Position numbers and translations under genes: made by a program. The notes beneath the pieces are model-generated. The model did not search any database. It was not told the origin of the DNA and worked only from the letters and a program-made list of their open reading frames with translations. Below, piece after piece: positions 21,750 to 32,920 of a stretch of 64,000 nucleotides of DNA (position 1 is the stretch's first letter; each line of letters begins with the position of its first letter). Origin of the DNA: Methylophilaceae bacterium (GTDB lineage: Bacteria; Pseudomonadota; Gammaproteobacteria; Burkholderiales; Methylophilaceae); NCBI GenBank assembly GCA_947451235.1, contig CANFZA010000002.1:1-64000 (forward strand), given 5' to 3'.

Positions 21750-22170
21750 ATTCCCGTCCGCAATACCTTTCTCAGTCCGCAAAACCATATTACTTAACTA
21801 TTATTAAATAGCTAATTCAGCTAATAAGTAAGTCAGTATTGATAGTAATATCACTTTTACTATCAGAAGCAATTAATTGCGAAGCCTCTTCGTACAATCT
21901 TTTTATATAATATTCATTAATGCTTAAGTAGGAACGAAAGTGCGGGTTTTCAGCAACACCTAGCTCACAAAATAAAGCATTGAAAATCGGACCACCTACA
22001 ATGCAATGCAATGCAATGCCCTTCGCAGTAAGCCCGCCTTGTGCAAGAAAGGACATCATATAATTCTTTTGGGATAGAGAAAATTTCGTTTAAATGGCAA
22101 TTAGGTATTTTAAACGCTATTAAAGTATACTAATAGAGAGATTTTCAGAAGTCCTAACTACCGCCGCTCT

Positions 22171-22306
22171 CCCTGAGCTTGCCGAAGGATATAACATGCA
22201 ACCTACTGATTGTAAACAAAGTATGCTTCGACTTAAAACAGCAATCTATTGCTTCAGCATGATAATATTTGAAATCTATTCACATTGAGCCCTTCGACTT
22301 CGCTCA
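22171..22306. repeat. Inverted pair of short REP-like sequences
   Basis: ccctgagcttgccgaagg (22171-22188) and ccttcgacttcgctcag (22290-22306) in opposite orientation. Confidence 0.5.
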
Positions 22307-22392
22307 GAAGAGCCTAGTCAAAATATGATTAGATGTAAAGCATCTGCCTACCCCACTAAAACCCAGTAATATTCCAGCTACAATCTGAGTCA

Positions 22393-23211
22393 ATGATAAA
22401 CATTCTTGAACGTAATAATGTACATATAATGGGCGATACCGGCCCTTTTCTGCTATATGCCCATGGCTTCGGTTGTAGCCAACAAATATGGGATAGGATT
22501 ACGCCAGCCTTTGCTTCCACCCACCGTCAACTATTGTTCGATTTTGTTGGCAGCGGCAAATCTAATCTGGCGTCTTTCAACGTAACGCGTTACTCCAGCT
22601 TGCAAGGCTATGTGCAAGATGTGCTCGATATTTGTGATGCACTCAATTTAGAAAATGGTGTTACTTTTATCGGCCATTCAGTCAGCGCAAGCGTTGGCTT
22701 GCTAGCTTCCATCGCACGTCCGGAACTGTTCGATCGCCTCATATTAATTGGGCCTTCACCCTGTTACTTAAACTACCCACCTGACTACTTCGGCGGCTTT
22801 GAGACTGAAGATTTAATAGATTTACTAGCATTGATGGATAATAACTATATTGGCTGGGCCAACTATCTAGCGCCAGTGATTGCCGGTGAATCAGAAGACA
22901 GCGCAGTGTCTACTGAGCTAACCGATAGCTTTTGTTCGACTGACCCCGTGGCCGCTCAGGTTTTTGCAAAAACCACATTTTTCTCCGACAACCGCATTGA
23001 CCTGCCACGCGTATCACGCCCCTGCCTGATTCTTCAGCATCGTCACGACAACTTGGTACCACTGGCAATAGGCGATTATATACACGAAAAACTGCAGGGC
23101 AGTATCCTCAAAGTACTGGATGTAAGAGGTCATTGTGCACATATGAGCCACCCATCATTAGTGATTGAAGCCATCCATGAATACTTAAGTACGTCACAAC
23201 TGTGCTCGTAA
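22393..23211 (+). CDS. rsbQ: RsbQ-like alpha/beta hydrolase
   Basis: HGFGCSQQIWDRITPAF, LLFDFVGSGKSNL, FIGHSVSASVGLLASI, LIGPSPCYLNYPPDYFGGFE, GHCAHMSHP: near-diagnostic RsbQ pattern. Confidence 0.9.
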   Translation: MINILERNNVHIMGDTGPFLLYAHGFGCSQQIWDRITPAFASTHRQLLFDFVGSGKSNLASFNVTRYSSLQGYVQDVLDICDALNLENGVTFIGHSVSASVGLLASIARPELFDRLILIGPSPCYLNYPPDYFGGFETEDLIDLLALMDNNYIGWANYLAPVIAGESEDSAVSTELTDSFCSTDPVAAQVFAKTTFFSDNRIDLPRVSRPCLILQHRHDNLVPLAIGDYIHEKLQGSILKVLDVRGHCAHMSHPSLVIEAIHEYLSTSQLCS

Positions 23212-24942
23212 AGCATTCAACAATGCATGTAGACCTATTAGACCAGCTACCTTGTCCGACACTCATTACGGATGAATCAGGGTATATTTTAGCAGTCAAT
23301 ACCGAGTTGTTGACTTTGCTAGGTGGAACAGCTGAGCAATACAGGCAAAAAACAATGGAAATATTTTTTCCACCGGCCAGCCAAATTTTTTTACAAAGCT
23401 ATATCTGGCCTATGTTGCTACGTAATGCACCGGTGCGCGAAATTCACCTGAAAATTTGTAATACTCAAGGACAGACTATTCCAGTGTTACTAAACTGTCA
23501 GCGCGGAAATTTTGCAGGCATTCACAGTTACTTCTGGGCGTTCTTTGTATCAATAGAACGCAACAAATTCGAGCAAGAATTATTGAATGCACGCAAACGT
23601 GCCGAATCTTTGGCGCAGGCTCTCACCGAGCAAAAAGTCTTTATCAAATCCATCACAGACAACATACCTGGTCTAGTTGCTTATTGGGATACCAATTTAC
23701 GTTGCCACTTTGCCAACAAAGCCTATGAAGATTGGTTCGGTAAACCAGTGTCAGCTATTATAGGCAGCAGTATGCAGGAACTGCTAGGCGAGCAGCAATT
23801 CAGTCGCGAGCGATCTTATTTCCAAGCGGCCTTGGCCGGTGAAATACAAATTTTCGAGTCCGAGCAGACCAAGTTAGACGGTAGTGTTTGCGCTACCTTG
23901 GTCAACTACTTGCCCGATGTTAATGCCCAAGGACAGGTCATCGGCTTCTTTGTCTTGGTAAGTGACGTTACACCGATCAAGACTGCTGAACTTGAATTAA
24001 AACTAGCTGCCAGTGTTTTTGAGAGCACCGTCGAAGGCATATTAATCACCGACGCAGCCGGCATTATGCTTTCGGTAAACCCTGCTTTTACTGAAATCAC
24101 CGGCTATTCTGCTGCAGAAGCCATCGGTCAGACGCCACTCCTACTCAAATCCAGTCACCACAATCAAGAGTTTCATGCTGCCTTTTGGCAAGATTTGCGC
24201 ACTAAAGGTAAGTGGGAAGGCGAAATCTGGAACCGTCGTAAAAACGGCGAGATTTATCTTGTAAGGCAATCCGTGGCGAAAACGATGAAGCCATACGCTA
24301 TGTTTCAGTTTTTAATGACATCACCGAATTTTGGCGTAAGGATGAGCGTATCAGACACTTGGCTTTCCACGACTCACTGACCGATTTACCTAATCGTAGT
24401 TTGTTAGAAGAAAGGCTCAGCCGAATGATAGGTATGGCTGGGCGCGATCAACGCAACATCGCCATCATGTTTCTTGACCTTGATGGTTTCAAAAACGTCA
24501 ACGATAATCTTGGCCATGACATTGGCGATGCATTATTAGTTGTAGTGGCCAAGAAACTACAAACACAATTACGGCAAGTAGATACTGTTGCCCGTATTGG
24601 TGGCGACGAATTCGTCATTTTGTTGGACAACCCAGTCAGCAGAGAGTATTTGGTGACAATCGCTAACCGCATTATCGAGACCGTTAATGAACCTATGGAT
24701 TTACGTGGCAAAAGCGTCTCGGTAGGGATTTCCATCGGCATTGCCGAACACTCTACGGCGAGTCATTCGACCACTCAACTAATGAAGAACGCCGACACTG
24801 CAATGTATATAGCCAAGAAATCTGGGAGAAATACCTATCGATTCTTCAATCCATCGATGACAAGCTAGACAGAAGAATATTGCAAACTGCGCTGAAAGAG
24901 CTGCGTGAAAAAAATGGGGTTAACTCGAAAAATAATACATAA
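23202..24942 (+). pseudogene. PAS-PAS-PAS-GGDEF protein (RsbP-position gene), frameshifted
   Basis: PAS motifs continue in ORF 23202..24380 to LVRQS, then the reading continues in another frame as ENDEAIRYVSVFNDITEFWRKDERIRHLAFHDSLTDLPNRSLLEERL (GGDEF: RIGGDEFVILL). A second probable shift at ~24855 would add DDKLDRRILQTALKELREKNGVNSKNNT. Confidence 0.8.
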
Positions 24943-25006
24943 TTTTTGTTCGTGTAATCCGGTTGAAGTGAATCTAAGCCAATTCAGCCAGCAATAATCG
25001 CACTAG

Positions 25007-25900
25007 CTATTTAATAGACTCAACGCGTGTACGAAAGCTATCAACACCAAATATCAACAGTGCAAGCCACACCACGCCAAAACCTATCAGGCTACTGCTA
25101 TTGAATGGTTCATGATAAACCAATGTACCAAGAAGCAATTGCAGCGTCGGTGTAATATATTGCAGGATTCCCAAGCGAGAAAGCGGTAATTTCTGTGCTG
25201 CAAAGGAAAAAAGTAGCAGTGGAGACATTGATACGAACCCACTGGCTACTATCAGCAAAGTTGGCGTAACTCCCGCACTAACAAATACCCCTTGGCCTGT
25301 AAGATGGCAATAAAACAAGTAAACTAATGCCACAGGAAGCAAGATGCAGGTTTCTAGCATGAGCCCGTGCAACGCACCAAGTGGTGCTATTTTCTTGACT
25401 AAGCCATACGTGCCGAAAGAAAAAGCCAGCGCAAGTGCCATCCAGGGAACTGAGCCTTGCGCCAACATCAGGTAAATCACCCCAACTGCCGCAAGCCCTA
25501 CTGAAATGCCTTGCCAAAAACGTAGTCGCTCATGAAGCAACAAAACACCCATGAGCACATTGACCAACGGTGATATGTAATAACCAAGCCCGGTTTGGGT
25601 GACGTGCCCAGAATTAACTGCCAGTGTAAATACCAACCAATTGATGCTCATCAATAAGGCTGCCACCAGATAAACGCGTAAAACTTCTGGTGCATTGTAG
25701 CTAGCAATAAATTTTTTCCATTGACCAGTAAGTAAGATTACAAAGAATAATGTTACACAAGTCCAAACGATTCGATGGCTAACCAATTGCAATGCAGATA
25801 CATCTTGAAGCCATTTCCAGTATATGGGGAATAAACCCCATGTAACGTAGGCGGAAATTGCCACCCACGTGCCGTAAATCTGATTCTCTTTATGATTCAT
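25007..25900 (-). CDS. rarD: EamA family transporter RarD
   Basis: GTWVAISAYVTWGLFPIYWKWL, LVSHRIVWT, GLGYYISPLVNVLMGVLLLHERL, LGILQYITPTLQLLLG. Confidence 0.93.
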   Translation of the reverse strand: MNHKENQIYGTWVAISAYVTWGLFPIYWKWLQDVSALQLVSHRIVWTCVTLFFVILLTGQWKKFIASYNAPEVLRVYLVAALLMSINWLVFTLAVNSGHVTQTGLGYYISPLVNVLMGVLLLHERLRFWQGISVGLAAVGVIYLMLAQGSVPWMALALAFSFGTYGLVKKIAPLGALHGLMLETCILLPVALVYLFYCHLTGQGVFVSAGVTPTLLIVASGFVSMSPLLLFSFAAQKLPLSRLGILQYITPTLQLLLGTLVYHEPFNSSSLIGFGVVWLALLIFGVDSFRTRVESIK

Positions 25901-25925
25901 ATTTTAGAACAATAATCACTACTAA

Positions 25926-26579
25926 CTAGGCGTGCAGCACACTTGAAAGCTTTTCGATAAGGAGTGCTGAATAAGCGTCAGGGTCATAGTGGTGATCATT
26001 AGGGTTTGGGTTTAATAACTCTTTTTTGATCAAACCGTCTTTACCCACAGATACATCGTCCAACATGATGTAGGCAATATTGTGTTGTTTGCAGAATATC
26101 TGTATTTTTTGATTGAACTCTTTGGTCAATGCAGTCCGCGCTAACTGGGTCGCTGTCACCTCTCGTCTAGCATTGGCAACGTCGCCCCAGTCATTGTCGT
26201 CTTGAATGGTTGGCAATGGGGTGCTTATGCATATTAGGTTAAAACGAGCGGCAACCTCAAGTAAGAATGTTGAATAGCTATTGAGCGCCCTATCGGCCAT
26301 GGCACTCACTGATTCCTGATATTTTTGTGCGCGATACCAAATGACAAAGCCCGTATCGACCTCGCCTAGCATAACAATAACCTTCTCTGCCGTTGATTGC
26401 TCTAGAGCCTCTTTAAATATGGGATATGCTTGCGTTTTTGTATTGGGGTTTTCTAGGCCAGATGCCGTTGCCCCGATGACAGTAATGACATTGAAACAAA
26501 ATTCCGGAAAATATTTTTCAAATGACGGATGACTAAAAATTGGCGTATGGGAGTCGCCCAACACTAGGATTTCTCTCAT
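25926..26579 (-). CDS. SGNH/GDSL-like hydrolase
   Basis: ILVLGDSHTP N-terminal block; C-terminal DDHHYDP block. Confidence 0.5.
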   Translation of the reverse strand: MREILVLGDSHTPIFSHPSFEKYFPEFCFNVITVIGATASGLENPNTKTQAYPIFKEALEQSTAEKVIVMLGEVDTGFVIWYRAQKYQESVSAMADRALNSYSTFLLEVAARFNLICISTPLPTIQDDNDWGDVANARREVTATQLARTALTKEFNQKIQIFCKQHNIAYIMLDDVSVGKDGLIKKELLNPNPNDHHYDPDAYSALLIEKLSSVLHA

Positions 26580-26949
26580 GAATGAAATTTTCTATTGCTA
26601 ATATTTAGTATCTTAATTTCCAATATCCCTAGGTATTCATCAAACAATTTGGTCATCACATTCTGTGTATGCAATTTCATAGTAATACTTTATCTGAACC
26701 GTGTGAAGTCCAAGCGTTAAGCAACATGGTTTTATGTCATCCGACCATATCGCTAGGTTAACAATGCAGAGTTAACCTGGAAATAAGTAGTCGGAAATAA
26801 GTATACTGTACAATTAATAAGCTTTAATATAATAAATTCAGTTAAAGGAAGTAACATTAAGTTGGCAACCTTTATAAATAAGGTTACGATTAAATAAATA
26901 TTAGTTAATTCATAAAATAAGTCATTACTTCAAGGTAGTTAGATATTAC

Positions 26950-27858
26950 ATGCGCGCCCTAACAACCTTCATCACACTGCTTGGATTAACGCTTTTGACG
27001 GCATGTGATTCACCACATGTAGATAAAGAGCTACAGTACAGCAATGCGCCAGCACAAAAACTAAAAACTACTTATCGTTTAGCGGTTCACCCTCTTCACA
27101 ATCCACAAAAACTTTTTGCAGCTTACCAACCACTTGTCGACCGTATTAATAGTCAATTACATGGGATACATATTGAGCTTGAAGCTTCGCGTGATTATCA
27201 GGCGTATGAGCAGAAATTTCGTAATCGTGAGGTCGAATTATTACTTCCTAATCCTTGGCAGACAATACAGGCCATTAAAGTGGGCTACCATGTGATTGCG
27301 ATGGCAGGAGATGCCGAAGACTTTAAGGGTATTTTCATCGCCCGAAAAGACAGTGCAATCAAGGAAGTTGCTGACCTTGAGGGGAAAGTTGTCAGTTACC
27401 CATCACCCACGGCCTTAGCAGCGGCCATCATGCCTCAATATTACTTATATATGAATGGCATCAACATCAATCGTGATATTCAAAATGTCTATGTAGGCTC
27501 TCAAGAATCCTCAATTATGAATGTCTATCTTGGCAAATCTGCAGTCGGTGCTACATGGCCTCCGCCGTGGCGCAGTTTTCAGAAAGATCATCCGGCAGAA
27601 GCTACGAAACTTAAAGTCATTTGGGAAACGCCCTCACTAATCAACAATTCTGTGATGGTGCGCGATGACGTGCCCGCAAACGTACGTGAACAGATACAAA
27701 ACATTCTTCTCACTTTGGCGCAAACATCACGGGGCATGGCAATACTTAATGGCATGGAAATGGCTAATATGCATACCGCCAATGATGATAGTTATAATGT
27801 TGTACGTGATTACATTAAACACTTTGAAGAAGTCGTCCGCCCAGTGGAAAGTAAATGA
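26950..27858 (+). CDS. PhnD-like phosphate/phosphonate-type substrate-binding lipoprotein
   Basis: Lipobox LTAC; YRLAVHPLHNPQKLFAAYQPLVDRINSQL; GKVVSYPSPTALAAAIMPQYYL. Confidence 0.85.
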   Translation: MRALTTFITLLGLTLLTACDSPHVDKELQYSNAPAQKLKTTYRLAVHPLHNPQKLFAAYQPLVDRINSQLHGIHIELEASRDYQAYEQKFRNREVELLLPNPWQTIQAIKVGYHVIAMAGDAEDFKGIFIARKDSAIKEVADLEGKVVSYPSPTALAAAIMPQYYLYMNGININRDIQNVYVGSQESSIMNVYLGKSAVGATWPPPWRSFQKDHPAEATKLKVIWETPSLINNSVMVRDDVPANVREQIQNILLTLAQTSRGMAILNGMEMANMHTANDDSYNVVRDYIKHFEEVVRPVESK

Positions 27859-30632
27859 TTTTAAAAAAACTAAAACACTACCTGCTTGGTAATTTACGCA
27901 GACAACTCATTCTAGGCATGACACTAACCGTCACTTTGATGGTAGTTATTTTGGTCTGGAATATTACCAAACAACAACAATATGCAGAAAATAAGCAGCA
28001 GATAGAACAAATCAATGCGCTTACAGACACGCTATCTAACTCTTCGGCCTTATGGGTAGTTTCACGAGACTACAGCGGTCTGCAGGAAACACTAAGCGCG
28101 GTAGCCCATTATCCAAATCTACATCACGTAATCATACTTAACCCTGATGGTATGGTGCTGGCACATAGCGACCAAAGCAAAGTTGGCTTATATATGACCG
28201 ATTTGCCATCAAACACTAAACTAAATATTCTGAAGAATACAGTTAATTTAATTGATATTACTAAACCTATTATGTTGGCCGACAAACATATTGGTTGGGT
28301 GCGCGTGGGTTTAGGCCGTGAGGCTTTAATCGCAGAGACTGCAAAAATTAAGCATGATGCTATTATTTACGCACTATTCACGATTTTTTTAAGTGCGATT
28401 ATTGCAACGCTAGCTAGTCGCTACTTAACGCGTAGATTATATGCCATTCAGCAAGTAGCCAGTTCCGTACAATCAGGAAAATCAGGCGAACGTGTAGTAC
28501 TAACAGGCGAGGATGAAGCGTCAGTACTTGCCAAACAATTTAATAGCATGCTTGATAGTTTGGCCCAGCGTGAAGAAGCCTTAGAAAAAAGTAAAACTGA
28601 AATCAGCACGTTAGTGAACGCCATTCCAGACCTTATTTGGCTTAAAGATCCAGATGGCGTGTACCTCAGTTGCAATGCAATGTTTGAAAAAATGTACGGC
28701 GCAAAAGAGTATGAGATTGTAGGCAAGACAGATTATGACTTTGTAGATATAGAGTTAGCAGATTTTTTCCGCAAGAATGACAAAATCGCGATGGAGACTA
28801 ATAAGCCTAGTATTAATGAAGAATGGCTGACCTTTGCAACTGATAGTTATCATGGCCTGTTTGAAACGATCAAAACCCCTATGAGTGATGCTAATGGTCA
28901 ATTAATTGGGGTTTTAGGGGTTGCGCGTGATATTACTGAGCGCGTGCAAGCCGAGCTTGAACTTAAGATTTCGGCCACAGTATTTGAGTCTCAAGAAGGC
29001 ATGATAGTCACTGATGCAAATTGGCTGATTATTAAAGTGAATGCAGCATTTACAGCCATAACAGGCTATAGCTTAGAGGAAGTAAAAGGTAAAAACCCAC
29101 ATTTACTCAGTGCTGATAGGCATGATGACGTTTATTTTTCCTCTATTTGGAAACAAGTTAACGAGACCGGGGTATGGAATGGTGAAGTGTGGAACAAGCG
29201 CAAGTGCGGTGAAATTTACCCACAACTACTCACCATTACCGCGGTTAAAGACCCACAGAACATTGTTCTCAACTACGTTGCAACAATAGTGGACATTTCA
29301 GTCAGCAAGGCGGCCGAATCAGAAATTCAAAGCTTAGCCTACTATGACTCGCTCACTAAACTACCTAATAGAAGGTTAATGCTAGATAGAATAAATCATG
29401 CGCTAGCGACTAGTGCTCGCTCTACTCAACATGGTGCACTGCTATTTCTAGACCTCGACCATTTTAAAACACTGAATGACACCCTTGGCCATAATTTAGG
29501 TGACTTACTATTGCAACGGGTGGCAGAACGCCTAACCAATTGCTTACGCGAAAGTGATACAGCTGCACGTCTAGGTGGCGATGAGTTTATTGTACTGCTG
29601 GAAGACCTCAGTGACCAAGAATTAGAAGCTGCAACACAAGCCGAAGCTACAGGCAACAAAATATTGGCTGCGCTCAATGCCCCTTATATGCTTGAAGCAC
29701 ATACCTATAGCAGTAGCACCAGCATTGGCATTACACTTTTTGGCTCAGCGCCTATAGAAGCAGACGAGCTATTAAAGCAAGCCGACATTGCCATGTACCA
29801 AGCCAAACAGGAAGGACGTAATACACTACGTTTCTTTGAAGAAAAAATGCAAGAAGTCATTAACGCCCGTGCTGAACTAGAAAAATCTCTACGAGTTGCC
29901 ATTGAGCAACAGCAGTTTGAACTGTATTACCAAATACAAGTTGACCAGACTGGTCAAGCTTTAGGCGCTGAAGCCTTGATCCGATGGCATCACCCAACGC
30001 GGGGCATGGTCTCACCTTTTGAATTTATTCCTGCTGCTGAAGAGATTGGGCTCATTTTACCCATAGGACAATGGGTATTAGAAACGGCATGTGCACAGTT
30101 ACAAAAGTGGCAAAAAAACGTACTTACTGAAAATCTGACTATTTCACTCAATGTCAGTGCTAAGCAATTTAGCCATCAAGGGTTTGTGAATCAAGTGAAA
30201 TCTGCCGCGGCACATTTTGCTATTGATCCTAAACTGCTCAATCTAGAACTCACTGAGAGTCTTTTGTTAAATGATATAGAAGACACAGTTAACACGATGA
30301 ACGCTTTGCAAGCGATTGGTATTCGCTTTGAATTAGATGATTTTGGTACAGGTTACTCATCACTACAATATCTAAAGAAATTACCACTCTATCAACTAAA
30401 AGTTGACCGATCCTTTGTCAGTGACATTACTAGCAATGGCAGTGACCATGTCATTGTACGTACTATTATTGCGATGGCTCAAAGCTTGATGTTAGAGGTG
30501 ATTGCCGAAGGCGTCGAAACTAAGCAGCAGCGTGAACTATTGCTCGATATAGGCTGCACACGTTACCAAGGCTATCTGTTTAGCAAACCACTACCGATTA
30601 ATGAGTTTGAAGCCTTGCTGAGTAGCCGCTAG
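27855..30632 (+). CDS. Membrane PAS-PAS-GGDEF-EAL protein (diguanylate cyclase/phosphodiesterase)
   Basis: ARLGGDEFIVLLEDL; EALIRWHHPTRGMVSPFEFIP, DDFGTGYSSLQYLKKLP; HAMP and PAS segments; ATGA overlap with upstream gene. Confidence 0.93.
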   Translation: MILKKLKHYLLGNLRRQLILGMTLTVTLMVVILVWNITKQQQYAENKQQIEQINALTDTLSNSSALWVVSRDYSGLQETLSAVAHYPNLHHVIILNPDGMVLAHSDQSKVGLYMTDLPSNTKLNILKNTVNLIDITKPIMLADKHIGWVRVGLGREALIAETAKIKHDAIIYALFTIFLSAIIATLASRYLTRRLYAIQQVASSVQSGKSGERVVLTGEDEASVLAKQFNSMLDSLAQREEALEKSKTEISTLVNAIPDLIWLKDPDGVYLSCNAMFEKMYGAKEYEIVGKTDYDFVDIELADFFRKNDKIAMETNKPSINEEWLTFATDSYHGLFETIKTPMSDANGQLIGVLGVARDITERVQAELELKISATVFESQEGMIVTDANWLIIKVNAAFTAITGYSLEEVKGKNPHLLSADRHDDVYFSSIWKQVNETGVWNGEVWNKRKCGEIYPQLLTITAVKDPQNIVLNYVATIVDISVSKAAESEIQSLAYYDSLTKLPNRRLMLDRINHALATSARSTQHGALLFLDLDHFKTLNDTLGHNLGDLLLQRVAERLTNCLRESDTAARLGGDEFIVLLEDLSDQELEAATQAEATGNKILAALNAPYMLEAHTYSSSTSIGITLFGSAPIEADELLKQADIAMYQAKQEGRNTLRFFEEKMQEVINARAELEKSLRVAIEQQQFELYYQIQVDQTGQALGAEALIRWHHPTRGMVSPFEFIPAAEEIGLILPIGQWVLETACAQLQKWQKNVLTENLTISLNVSAKQFSHQGFVNQVKSAAAHFAIDPKLLNLELTESLLLNDIEDTVNTMNALQAIGIRFELDDFGTGYSSLQYLKKLPLYQLKVDRSFVSDITSNGSDHVIVRTIIAMAQSLMLEVIAEGVETKQQRELLLDIGCTRYQGYLFSKPLPINEFEALLSSR

Positions 30633-30820
30633 TTTGGCAATTCCTTTCTTTTTTAAATCCATCATATTCCACATCATGACTGTATCGCCACGCCTAAACT
30701 GGTTCGAGAAATAAGCGTAAATGATAACTTCCCCATTAACGGCGACTTTACACTAGGCTGCCATAGCGCTATAACTAATCACCGCTACGTCTTAACCCTG
30801 CACCATTTCGACGACATCTT

Positions 30821-30859
30821 CGGTAAATTTTAGCGGTAAATTTTAGCGGTAAATTCTGG
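30821..30859. repeat. 13-bp tandem repeat x3 (cggtaaattttag)
   Basis: Direct reading: two exact copies and one with substitutions. Confidence 0.8.
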
Positions 30860-30973
30860 AGAGCATTCGCTAGTCCACTCAGACTCAAGTTCAAGTTAAT
30901 GGGTAAACATAGGCAAAAAGCTCATCTATAAACGCATGTTCACCGAGTCAATTTATTTCAGCAGAACTTTTTA

Positions 30974-32065
30974 TTATTCAAACTGTGCGATAAACCGCTC
31001 AATCTCATCATTTAATTCAGCATGCGCTGTTAACCCGTTAATCCAGCGCTTTGGGATTGCTTCAACACCCAAACTTGCGCCTAGTATGGCGCCCAACACG
31101 GCTCCACGATGACAGTTATCACCGCCAACATTAGTATTGGCGATGAGCGCGGCTTCAAAATCATTGGTGTAGCGCGCGGCTAGGTAGAGTACAGAGGGGA
31201 AAGATTGGTCAATATAGCAAGCTGGGCTAAGCAGGCCACCAATAACATCAAGGTCTGAGCTTTGGTTGCTGCGAACATTTTGGATAACCTTGGCCGCAGG
31301 GAATCCTAGTCGGCTAGCGGCTGCGCAGGCAAGCTGCTCTATATCTGGATTAGTGTCATTAAAAATATTAAACAGCAACGTACTGAGTTCAAGTGTGTGG
31401 CGTTCAAGCAAGGTGGAACGGTGCGTTAAACGTTGTTGTGTTAACGCAGCTGCATTGGTAGCAGCCAAGTTACCATCACGCAAAGTGGCTAAAACAACCA
31501 AAGTTAGGCTGACCAATCCGCCAATGGAAGCAGTGTCATGACCTTCAGCGCCAGCACAGTTTTCGGGGGCTACACCTTGGGCGTAGTTTGCAAAAAAATC
31601 TCGGTGAAAAGATTCCGCATAAGTGTCGTTATGCCGGTCTGGCTCCGTCATAAAACTAATATATTCACGTAAAAAATCCGCCGAATCGTAATGGCCTACT
31701 GTATTAAGTGAGCGTAACAACACGCGCGCGCACAATAAATTTAAGGTGTTATCACCCGCTTGCATCCCTTGGTGATAATGGCGATTGGCTTGTCCCCAAT
31801 GCTGCTTTTTTCCTTTGAGAATCACGCCCCCAACGATGTCACCTTCTTGCGTACCTCGCCCAGCTTTGCTAGTGTTAGCTAAAGCCATAATCGAATTGGG
31901 ATGATGCGCTTTCGGTGCTTGGTAGTCTCGAATATTGCCGAAATCTTGCCATAATGCGGCGATGTTGTAATACCAATGCACCGGCATAGCCAATGCATCA
32001 CCAATAAAAAACCCCCACAGGGCGCCTCGCATACGGTCTGCCTTATTGGGCAAAATGGAATTCAT
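30974..32065 (-). CDS. ADP-ribosylglycohydrolase family protein
   Basis: GALWGFFIGDALAMPVHWYY; NTNVGGDNCHRGAVLGAILGA. Confidence 0.85.
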   Translation of the reverse strand: MNSILPNKADRMRGALWGFFIGDALAMPVHWYYNIAALWQDFGNIRDYQAPKAHHPNSIMALANTSKAGRGTQEGDIVGGVILKGKKQHWGQANRHYHQGMQAGDNTLNLLCARVLLRSLNTVGHYDSADFLREYISFMTEPDRHNDTYAESFHRDFFANYAQGVAPENCAGAEGHDTASIGGLVSLTLVVLATLRDGNLAATNAAALTQQRLTHRSTLLERHTLELSTLLFNIFNDTNPDIEQLACAAASRLGFPAAKVIQNVRSNQSSDLDVIGGLLSPACYIDQSFPSVLYLAARYTNDFEAALIANTNVGGDNCHRGAVLGAILGASLGVEAIPKRWINGLTAHAELNDEIERFIAQFE

Positions 32066-32151
32066 GATGCTTTCCTTACTAATTTTTGAATATTACTTGT
32101 AATTTACGCTATCTTTGAGGCCGCTGCTTAGCGGTGAAGTTCCAATATAAA

Positions 32152-32202
32152 TTAAAAATCTAAGTCACAAATCTAAGTTAAAAATCTAAGTCACAAATCT
32201 AA
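32152..32202. repeat. 26-bp tandem duplication (ttaaaaatctaagtcacaaatctaag)
   Basis: Direct reading of two consecutive copies. Confidence 0.75.
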
Positions 32203-32648
32203 TTAAGTTGCCGAAAGTTTCTTTCCAGTGACTTAAGCGTGAAGACGCCTGACTTAAAAATTATATAACGAGAGTATGCGCGGCAGGATATGCGTAATTA
32301 CATCAAAATGTTTTACAAGGCAAAACCTCGGCATAATTATGCAAATCGACTTTTTCAAATAGAATTGATCGGTAACATTTTAACGCCGGTTAAATGGGCC
32401 TGATAAATCAGTTTAAATAATCAATTCACCTAGATAACGTGCATCTTGATGAAAAAAATTAAGCGCTACCACTCGCACCTATCAGAAAGCCTACGACAGA
32501 AGTGGTAACCACATTGGTAACCACAACGTACAATGATACTGAAGCTTTAAATATTCACTAATGTGTATCATTAGATATTTATTAGCAATTTAAGCAACAA
32601 GAGTCCCACTTTACAAAAAAATTCAGTATAATGCGCTCCGTAACAAAC

Positions 32649-32724
32649 GCCGGATTAGCTCAGTTGGTAGAGCAGCGCACTTGTAATGCGAAGGTCGTCA
32701 GTTCGATTCCGACATCCGGCACCA
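32649..32724 (+). tRNA. tRNA-Thr (TGT)
   Basis: gccggattagctcagttggtagagcagcgcacttgtaatgcgaaggtcgtcagttcgattccgacatccggcacca: complete cloverleaf with CCA. Confidence 0.95.
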
Positions 32725-32920
32725 TATCTCAGCCAATTTTAAAAATTGACTTTTATTCGTTAGATAGTTCACGTTACATAGTCCATCAGTACAGCACATT
32801 CCCCTACCCAATCAGATTCAAAACCCAGCTTGCACAATGCAGTTATCAGAGCCAAAAATATTCGGCTAGTTGTAAATTACCTCATTCACAATGAATCTCT
32901 CCGGCAAATTTAAATGAATC

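Noticed and set aside
21817-22059. 80-aa minus-strand ORF, possible C-terminal fragment of a TetR-like regulator
   Set aside because: No start-domain or clear family motif; contains a simple caatg repeat; lies in a degraded region next to the att copy, so not supported as a gene
24448-24741. 97-aa minus-strand ORF
   Set aside because: Antisense to the GGDEF region of the rsbQ-linked gene
30640-30960. Possible protein remnant (NDNFPINGDFTLGCHSAITNHRYVLTLHHFDDIFGKF)
   Set aside because: Short, interrupted by stops and a tandem repeat; no family recognised
32152-32202. Could the AT-rich tandem repeats be part of a CRISPR array?
   Set aside because: Only two contiguous copies without spacers, no cas genes in the window
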